From Erysipelotrichaceae bacterium (GTDB lineage Bacteria > Bacillota_I > Bacilli_A > Erysipelotrichales > Erysipelotrichaceae): DNA of 35,999 bases. Each line of letters begins with the position of its first letter. The stretch's first letter is position 1. Of this stretch, positions 30,527 to 35,999 are shown in pieces. The notes beneath the pieces were generated by a model. That model saw only the letters and a program-made list of their open reading frames with translations. It was not told the origin of the DNA and ran no database searches. Where the stretch lies: the NCBI GenBank assembly GCA_016302195.1, contig JAEDOA010000006.1:1-35999 (forward strand). The letters run 5' to 3'. The position numbers were made by a program, and so were the translations under genes.

Positions 30527-32407
30527 CTAATCCAGTTCAAATTGTCCAGTATATAAACTATAGTATTTTCCTTTTTGTTCAATCAAATCATCATGATCTC
30601 CTCTTTCGATAATCTGACCATTTTCAAGTACCATAATCGCATTGGAATTTCTGACTGTTGATAATCTATGAGCAATAACAAATACCGTTCTTCCTGCCAT
30701 TAAATTATCCATTCCTTCTTCAATCAGTTTTTCTGTACGAGTATCAATCGAACTTGTTGCCTCATCTAAAATCAAAACAGGAGCATCAGCAATCGCTGCT
30801 CTAGCTATAGATAATAACTGTCTTTGACCTTGTGACAAATTTGAACCATCACCTTTCAGCACAGTATCATAACCCTGTGGCAATCTATTGATAAACTCAT
30901 CAGCATTAGCTAGCTTACATGCCTCAACAATCTCCTGATCAGTGGCATCAAGTTTTCCATATCTAACGTTGTCTTTTACTGTTCCGGTAAATAAATGAGT
31001 GTCCTGCAATACCATTGCTAAAGATTGACGCAGCGAGGCCTTCTTGATGTCTTTAATATTAATTCCATCATAAAGGATTGTTCCCTCATTTATTTCATAA
31101 AAGCGAGTTAACAGATTGGTGATGGTAGTTTTTCCTGCACCTGTAGCTCCGACAAAGGCAATCTTTTGACCAGGTTTGGCATAGAAGCTAACATCCTTTA
31201 ATACCTGCTTTTTTCCATCATAAGAAAAATCAACATCCTTAAAGACAACATCACCTCTTAGTCTTACTAAACGAGTTGAGCCATCTTCATTAGGGACTTT
31301 CCAGGCCCATAGACCTGTTCTTTCTTCACTTTCAATTAATTGATTGTTTATATCAAAAGTAGCATATACTAATGTGACATTTCCTTCATCAGTTTCTTCT
31401 GGCTGATCTAAAATAGAAAATATTCTTTCAGCGCCTGCAATTGCTGAAGTGATTGAGTTAAACTGCTGCATTATTCTGCTTAATGGATTAGCAAAGTTTT
31501 TAGTGTGCTGTAAAAACTCAATTAAGTCAGCTACTGTAATAGTACCGGCAATTACTAGATAAGCTCCAAACATCGAACAACACGCAAAGTTGATATGGGA
31601 TAAATTGTTGGAAATTGGTCCCATAACACTAGCATAAAAGTTTGCCTTTGTAGAATTCTTTCTCGCCTGTTGATTAATCTGGTCAAATTCTCTTTTTACT
31701 GCATCCTGGTGGTTAAAGACCTTAACTACCTTTTGGCCAGCCATCATTTCTTCCATATAACCATTTAATTTGGCAATAGTGCTTTGTTGCCCCTGGTAAT
31801 TTCTAATACTTCTTGAACCAATAAACTTAGTAATAAATGTCATAACAATTATTAGCACAACAATAACTAAGGTTAACAATGGAGAAATAGATAACATCAT
31901 CACAAAAGTTGCAATTAATGTAACAAAGGCTGATACCAGTGAAACCAGCGAATTGCCCAAGGCATCTCTAATTGCTCCTACATCATTGGTATAATATGAC
32001 ATCAATTCACCATGGGTCTTACTGTCAAAGAAAGATAATGGCAATCTTTGCATCTTTGAAAACATTTGGTTTCTTATCTTATTTAAGGTTTTGTTTACTA
32101 TTGTAGTCATAATTCTATCAGATACAAACTGCAATAAAGCTGTTAGAAAGTATACAACACCAAGCAATGCTAAAACCTTAACAAATGATTTATAGGCAGA
32201 ATCAAAATCCTGCAACATCTGAGAAATTGATTCAAATAATGGATTAACTAAGTGAGCTGCGTATACTGAAAGCAAGCTTGAAATTCCAATAACAACAAAC
32301 ACAATTATTAAAGCAAATAACCAATCTTTAATGAAGGCAAGTAATCTTTTTAGTGTTTTAAAAGGGTTAAGAGGTTTTCTCACCTGTTGTGGGCCATGTT
32401 TTGCCAT
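30527..32407 (-). CDS. Heterodimeric ABC exporter subunit with the intact ATPase site
   Basis: This 626-residue protein has an N-terminal membrane domain of about six helices and a C-terminal ATPase. Walker A is GATGAGKT (420-427), the signature is LSQGQ (524-528) and the Walker B end is LDEATSSID with catalytic E549. Between them is an extra stretch (about 335-390; ERTGLWAWKVPNEDGS) typical of one branch of MdlB/YheH-like exporters. The start is the ATG at 32407, with GGAG 9 bases upstream; a TTG at 32416 would add three residues. It lies one base after its partner gene. The substrate is probably a drug or lipid-like compound, suggested only by the MarR neighbour. Confidence 0.88.
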   Translation of the reverse strand: MAKHGPQQVRKPLNPFKTLKRLLAFIKDWLFALIIVFVVIGISSLLSVYAAHLVNPLFESISQMLQDFDSAYKSFVKVLALLGVVYFLTALLQFVSDRIMTTIVNKTLNKIRNQMFSKMQRLPLSFFDSKTHGELMSYYTNDVGAIRDALGNSLVSLVSAFVTLIATFVMMLSISPLLTLVIVVLIIVMTFITKFIGSRSIRNYQGQQSTIAKLNGYMEEMMAGQKVVKVFNHQDAVKREFDQINQQARKNSTKANFYASVMGPISNNLSHINFACCSMFGAYLVIAGTITVADLIEFLQHTKNFANPLSRIMQQFNSITSAIAGAERIFSILDQPEETDEGNVTLVYATFDINNQLIESEERTGLWAWKVPNEDGSTRLVRLRGDVVFKDVDFSYDGKKQVLKDVSFYAKPGQKIAFVGATGAGKTTITNLLTRFYEINEGTILYDGINIKDIKKASLRQSLAMVLQDTHLFTGTVKDNVRYGKLDATDQEIVEACKLANADEFINRLPQGYDTVLKGDGSNLSQGQRQLLSIARAAIADAPVLILDEATSSIDTRTEKLIEEGMDNLMAGRTVFVIAHRLSTVRNSNAIMVLENGQIIERGDHDDLIEQKGKYYSLYTGQFELD

Positions 32408-32408
32408 A

Positions 32409-34124
32409 TTACTCAACTCCTTTCATTTGTGTTTGATATATATCGCGATATATTTCGTTGTTCTTCAATAGGTTTTCAGGACTGTCAAAATCAACAACCC
32501 TTCCTTCATCCATGACGATAACTTTATCAGCATCCATAACCGAGGCGATTCTTTGAGCGATAATAAAAGTTGTTGTGCCTTTTAGATTTTCTTTAAGGGC
32601 TGTCCTAATAACACTATCAGTGTGAGTATCTACGGCACTGGTTGAATCATCAAGAATAATAATCTTTGGCTTTTTCAACAATGCTCTAGCAATACATAAA
32701 CGCTGTTTCTGACCACCTGAAACATTTACGCCTCCTTGACCTAAGTCACTCTTGTAGCCATCAGGAAAACTTTCAATAAACTCATCAGCGCAGGCTGCCT
32801 TACAGGCCTGTTTTATTTCATCCATTGTGGCATTCTCGTTACCCCAACGTAAATTCTCTTCAATTGTTCCGGAAAATAGCACATTCTGCTGCAATACCAT
32901 TGCAACCTGATCTCTTAATACCTTTAAATTGTATTCCTTAACGTCACGATTGCTGACCTTTACTACTCCTGTACTGGCATCATACAGTCTGGCTATCAAA
33001 TTCACTAAACTGGTTTTACCACAACCAGTTGCACCAATCACTCCAATTGTCTGGCCTGCATCAACATGTAAGTTTATGTTGCTTAAGCTGTCTTTTGAAG
33101 CATTTCTATATCTAAAACTAACATTAACAAAGTCGACAGATCCTTGTTCAACGCTTCCTTTGTAAGGGCCGTCTTTAATTAATGATTCTGTATTTAATAC
33201 CTCTTTTAAACGATCTACTGAACCCTTTAACCTGATAATATTTAAGAAAATCATAGACATCATTAAAAGACCCATTAATATCTGGGAAATATAGCTGATA
33301 AAAGCTGTTAATTGCCCCAGTTCCATTGTCCCGCTTACAATATCCATTCCACCTAAGTAATAAACCGCAATAACGCAACCGAAAATGATAAGCTGCATTA
33401 CAGGTCCAAGCAGACACATCAGTCCTTCTATGTCAATAGAAGAGGTCATTAGCTGATGATTTACATCAGAAAACTTCTTTTCTTCATAATTCTGTCTAAC
33501 AAAAGACTTAACAACTCTAACATTTGTTAGATACTCTTGAGCCATATCATTTAAGCCGTCATACTTTGTTAACATATACCTAAATTTAGGCATTCCGATT
33601 TTTCCAAAAATAACAATTGATACCAATATAATCGGAATAGCAACAATAAATACCACAAACAAGTCCTTGTTAATCTGATAAGCAACAATTGCCGCAGCCA
33701 CCATCATAAATGGAGCTCTAATAAACATTGTAGTCATCATTCTTAAACCTTGTTGAATATAATCAACATCAGTGGTTAATCTAGTCAACAGTGATGACTG
33801 CTGAAATGAATCAACATTTTCAAAAGAAAAATCCTCAATTTGATTGAAAACTTTCTTTCTTAATTCTGAACCAAAACCGATTGCTCCGGTAGAACTGAGA
33901 AAACAGCCAATTATACCAGCAAGCAATGAGCATAAAGCCATAATAATCATTTTAGTTCCTAACTGTCCAACAGCATCTATCGATCCTGAAGGAATAGCTA
34001 TATCAATAATATCAGCCATAACTTTAGGTATGTTTACCTCCAATATGACTTCAATCATTAATGCAACAGGAGCTAAAATGATAAAAGGAAGATATTTTTT
34101 TGTACATGCAATAATCTTTTTCAT
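32409..34124 (-). CDS. Heterodimeric ABC exporter subunit with a degenerate ATPase site
   Basis: This 571-residue partner has six membrane helices (first at about 12-34), Walker A GATGCGKT (364-371), an intact signature VSGGQ (468-472) and LDDSTSAVD, where aspartate D493 stands in the place of the catalytic glutamate. This is the usual pattern of heterodimeric exporters such as TM287/288 and BmrCD: one composite site hydrolyses ATP, the other mainly binds it. It follows the MarR gene by 9 bases and precedes the second subunit by one. Confidence 0.9.
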   Translation of the reverse strand: MKKIIACTKKYLPFIILAPVALMIEVILEVNIPKVMADIIDIAIPSGSIDAVGQLGTKMIIMALCSLLAGIIGCFLSSTGAIGFGSELRKKVFNQIEDFSFENVDSFQQSSLLTRLTTDVDYIQQGLRMMTTMFIRAPFMMVAAAIVAYQINKDLFVVFIVAIPIILVSIVIFGKIGMPKFRYMLTKYDGLNDMAQEYLTNVRVVKSFVRQNYEEKKFSDVNHQLMTSSIDIEGLMCLLGPVMQLIIFGCVIAVYYLGGMDIVSGTMELGQLTAFISYISQILMGLLMMSMIFLNIIRLKGSVDRLKEVLNTESLIKDGPYKGSVEQGSVDFVNVSFRYRNASKDSLSNINLHVDAGQTIGVIGATGCGKTSLVNLIARLYDASTGVVKVSNRDVKEYNLKVLRDQVAMVLQQNVLFSGTIEENLRWGNENATMDEIKQACKAACADEFIESFPDGYKSDLGQGGVNVSGGQKQRLCIARALLKKPKIIILDDSTSAVDTHTDSVIRTALKENLKGTTTFIIAQRIASVMDADKVIVMDEGRVVDFDSPENLLKNNEIYRDIYQTQMKGVE

Positions 34125-34133
34125 TCTTTTCCT

Positions 34134-34604
34134 CTAATCTTTCTTGTGTTTTTTTATTAACATTTCCAAATTTCTTCTAGAATAGTTCTCCTCTTCCAGA
34201 TTTGCCAGCATTCTATCCAAGGTGCTCTCAAAAGTCTTAATATCGCTTTCCGAAATGCCTTTATAGGTTAAGGCTTCAACCTCATCACAACAATTTCTAA
34301 ACATTTGATAAGCACTTTCACCCTTCTCTGTTAAATGAAGGCAATATTCTCTACTGTCATTCAAACTGATTTCTCTAACAACTAGTTCTTTAGCAGTCAG
34401 CTTTCCTATACCTTTGCTAATGGCGGCTCTAGAAAACGACATAACACTTGCTATATCATTCTGATTGCAACCAGGATTTAGATGTATATATTCCAGCATA
34501 GGCAATTGTCCAAAAAACATCTCGCCTTTCTTTCTTAAATTAATAGTTGCGCGCCATTTTCTTAAGTTAATGATTCTTGACATTTTATATGAAGTAGTTT
34601 TTAG
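34134..34604 (-). CDS. MarR-family repressor of the ABC exporter operon
   Basis: This 156-residue protein has the MarR winged helix (LPMLEYIHLNPGCNQNDIAS, then VMSFSRAAISKGIGKLTAKE) flanked by dimerisation helices; LNDSREYCLHLTEKG is the wing. I choose the GTG at 34604, with AAGGGGTG about 8 bases upstream. A TTG at 34637 lacks a site, and an ATG seven codons further in is possible. First gene of the operon with both exporter subunits, so it probably represses them and itself through the dyad at 34629-34642. Confidence 0.85.
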   Translation of the reverse strand, partial: LKTTSYKMSRIINLRKWRATINLRKKGEMFFGQLPMLEYIHLNPGCNQNDIASVMSFSRAAISKGIGKLTAKELVVREISLNDSREYCLHLTEKGESAYQMFRNCCDEVEALTYKGISESDIKTFESTLDRMLANLEEENYSRRNLEMLIKKHKKD

Positions 34605-34628
34605 CACTATAATCACCCCTTTTTTATT

Positions 34629-34642
34629 GTTAACCAATTAAC
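34629..34642. promoter_or_regulatory. Probable MarR operator
   Basis: GTTAA-CCAA-TTAAC is an inverted repeat lying directly downstream of the -10 element, where a bound repressor would cover the transcription start. Confidence 0.5.
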
Positions 34643-34643
34643 C

Positions 34644-34671
34644 ATTTTAATACATTATAATATAATGTCAA
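34644..34671 (-). promoter_or_regulatory. Promoter of the marR-exporter operon
   Basis: On the minus strand a perfect TTGACA (34666-34671) is 16 bases from TAAAAT (34644-34649). Confidence 0.65.
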
Positions 34672-34705
34672 CATTCTTTAGAATTATTAACAAATCAAAA
34701 TAGTG

Positions 34706-34711
34706 TATAAT
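34706..34711 (+). promoter_or_regulatory. -10 element of the NUDIX gene, very close to its start codon
   Basis: A perfect TATAAT ends 6 bases before the ATG at 34718, and no Shine-Dalgarno sequence lies between. No good -35 is seen at normal spacing. Confidence 0.45.
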
Positions 34712-34717
34712 ATTCTC

Positions 34718-35302
34718 ATGAAAGAACATCTTATAACTCAAATAGAAAAATACACCCCTTTTAATCGCCAGGAAGAGCTAGATAAGAAGACTATTCTTTA
34801 TTTTTTAAGAAATTTTAATGACATTTTCTATCGAGAAAATCTTATCGCTCATATGACCGCTTCCTGCTGGTTAGTCAATCAAAACTGTGATAAAGTGGTA
34901 ATGGCATACCATAATTTATATGATAGTTACAGCTGGCTTGGGGGCCATTGTGATGGAGATGAAAACCCTCTTAATGTTGCTATTAAGGAAGCAAAAGAAG
35001 AAAGTGGCTTAACCAACATCAAAGCCCTTAGCAATGATATTTTCTCATTGGAAGTATTAGCTGTTGACCACCACATTAAAAACAATAGCTTCGTTCCTGC
35101 TCACTTGCATCTAAATCTAACCTACCTTTTACAAGCCATTGATAGTCATCCTCTAAAAATTAAGGAGGACGAAAACCGTGAGATAGGCTGGTTTTCGCTA
35201 GATGAAGCCATAAATATTAGTAAAGAGGAAGCTTTTAAAATCCACATATACCCTAAGCTCAATCAAAAGCTGGATTTATTTCTTAAAGAAAGGAGAAAAT
35301 AG
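34718..35302 (+). CDS. NUDIX hydrolase
   Basis: NUDIX enzymes cleave nucleoside diphosphates linked to another group. The box runs from G76 to L98: G-x5-E82, then KEAKEE (90-95) and SGL, with lysine in place of the usual first arginine of REUxEE; the metal-binding glutamates are kept. The protein is 194 residues and begins MKEHLITQIEKYTPFNRQEE, a start seen in related NUDIX proteins. A GTG at 34703 is in frame but lies on the -10 element. Its substrate cannot be predicted. The PrsW-like gene follows immediately and its ribosome-binding site is inside this gene's end. Confidence 0.9.
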   Translation: MKEHLITQIEKYTPFNRQEELDKKTILYFLRNFNDIFYRENLIAHMTASCWLVNQNCDKVVMAYHNLYDSYSWLGGHCDGDENPLNVAIKEAKEESGLTNIKALSNDIFSLEVLAVDHHIKNNSFVPAHLHLNLTYLLQAIDSHPLKIKEDENREIGWFSLDEAINISKEEAFKIHIYPKLNQKLDLFLKERRK

Positions 35303-35995
35303 ATGGAGATTTTATTAATTTCGGCCTTATTACCTGGCATTCTTTTTGTTATTTATTTGTATCGCTTAGATCATATTGAAAAGGAACCGGTATCTCTAAT
35401 AATAAAGCTGCTTTTCGCAGGGGTAGCTAGCGCAGTACTGGCCTACTTTTTAGAAGTTGTCTTAGAAGATATCATTTTGATGCTTTTCGATTTTTCTTAT
35501 TCATTATATTTTATTGTCGATGCCTTTGTGGTAGTAGGGTTATCTGAAGAATTTGCCAAATTCCTTTTTTTGAAAAAGAACAGTTGGTCTGACCATAATT
35601 TCAACTGCGCTTTCGATGGAGTTTTATATTCAGCTCTAGCAGCATTAGGATTTGCGATGAGTGAAAATATTCTTTACGTTTTCTCTTATGGTTTACCTAC
35701 AGCCCTTACTAGGGCATTTACCTCAATTCCAGCCCATTTAGCCTTTGGCATAATAATGGGAATCTTTTACAGCAATGCAAAAATGGCTCAATATAAGGGT
35801 GACGAGAAGAAGTGCCGCATAAATCTGGTTTACTCAATCTTTTTCCCCACTATACTTCATGGCTTCTATGACTACTGTTTATTTGATGGATCAGACTTAT
35901 TAATGGTATTATGGGGACTAACTATAATAATCATCTACATAGTCGTATTTAAACTGGTTAGAGAGTATGCTAAAAACGACACTGAGTTTTACTAA
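35303..35995 (+). CDS. PrsW-family intramembrane metalloprotease
   Basis: This 230-residue protein has about seven hydrophobic segments and all four motifs of the PrsW family: EEFAK (E82, E83, K86), FAMSEN (117-122), HLAFG (H145) and HGFYD (H186 to D190), expected to hold a catalytic metal within the membrane. In Bacillus PrsW cuts the anti-sigma factor RsiW; no anti-sigma factor is visible here, so the target is unknown. The ATG follows the NUDIX stop directly, with AAGGAG upstream. The gene ends 4 bases before the window edge; no terminator is visible. Confidence 0.9.
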   Translation: MEILLISALLPGILFVIYLYRLDHIEKEPVSLIIKLLFAGVASAVLAYFLEVVLEDIILMLFDFSYSLYFIVDAFVVVGLSEEFAKFLFLKKNSWSDHNFNCAFDGVLYSALAALGFAMSENILYVFSYGLPTALTRAFTSIPAHLAFGIIMGIFYSNAKMAQYKGDEKKCRINLVYSIFFPTILHGFYDYCLFDGSDLLMVLWGLTIIIIYIVVFKLVREYAKNDTEFY

Positions 35996-35999
35996 AAAA

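Noticed and set aside
30367..30582. 71-residue minus-strand frame after the exporter genes
   Set aside because: It overlaps the end of the exporter gene in another frame, runs through its terminator hairpin and has no ribosome-binding site.

Overview
This AT-rich window comes from a low-GC Gram-positive chromosome (Bacillota; Erysipelotrichia-like is my best guess, not proven). The evidence is AGGAGG ribosome-binding sites before most genes, CCA-encoding tRNAs, zinc-type S14 and L36, lipobox lipoproteins, and a spc/alpha ribosomal block followed at a distance by ecfA1-ecfA2-ecfT-truA. Several long reading frames begin at a TTG or GTG upstream of a better-placed start; starts here were reset using ribosome-binding sites.

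Layout, left to right. (1) 1-1824 is accessory: the start of a probable nucleoside phosphorylase, preceded by an AlbA_2-type ATP-binding regulator. Its promoter carries a 12-bp repeat that also occurs inside its own coding sequence. Behind it lie a 31-32 bp tandem repeat and two terminators. (2) 1974-5253 (minus) is ecfA1-ecfA2-ecfT-truA-tRNA-Leu, divergent from tRNA-Gln (plus). (3) 5475-6144 (minus) is a PPC/DUF296 protein followed by a small membrane protein. (4) 6336-8795 (plus) is one 819-residue protein with an adenosine-deaminase-like core and an extra C-terminal Rossmann-like domain; it is the least explained gene here. (5) 8816-14532 (minus) is a polyamine locus: XRE-cupin regulator, PotA-PotB-PotC-PotD transporter and an N-carbamoylputrescine amidase-like enzyme. 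PotA carries a duplicated insertion near its C-terminus. (6) 14748-16334 (minus) holds a lipoprotein, a possible 42-residue gene and an unknown 138-residue protein.

(7) 16387-29962 (minus) is one long S10-spc-alpha operon from rpsJ to rplQ, including secY, adk, infA and rpoA. rpmD (L30) and map are absent from their usual places. It is preceded by a promoter and a compact nested hairpin in the leader, a candidate autoregulatory RNA. (8) tRNA-Arg (plus) diverges from the S10 promoter. (9) 30527-34604 (minus) is a MarR-type repressor and a heterodimeric ABC exporter with one degenerate ATPase site. (10) 34718-35995 (plus) is a NUDIX hydrolase, possibly from a leaderless mRNA, and a PrsW-family membrane protease.

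Most of the window is housekeeping. The points most worth following are the adenosine deaminase-Rossmann fusion, the AlbA_2 regulator whose linker repeat matches its promoter repeat, the enlarged PotA, and the S10 leader RNA.
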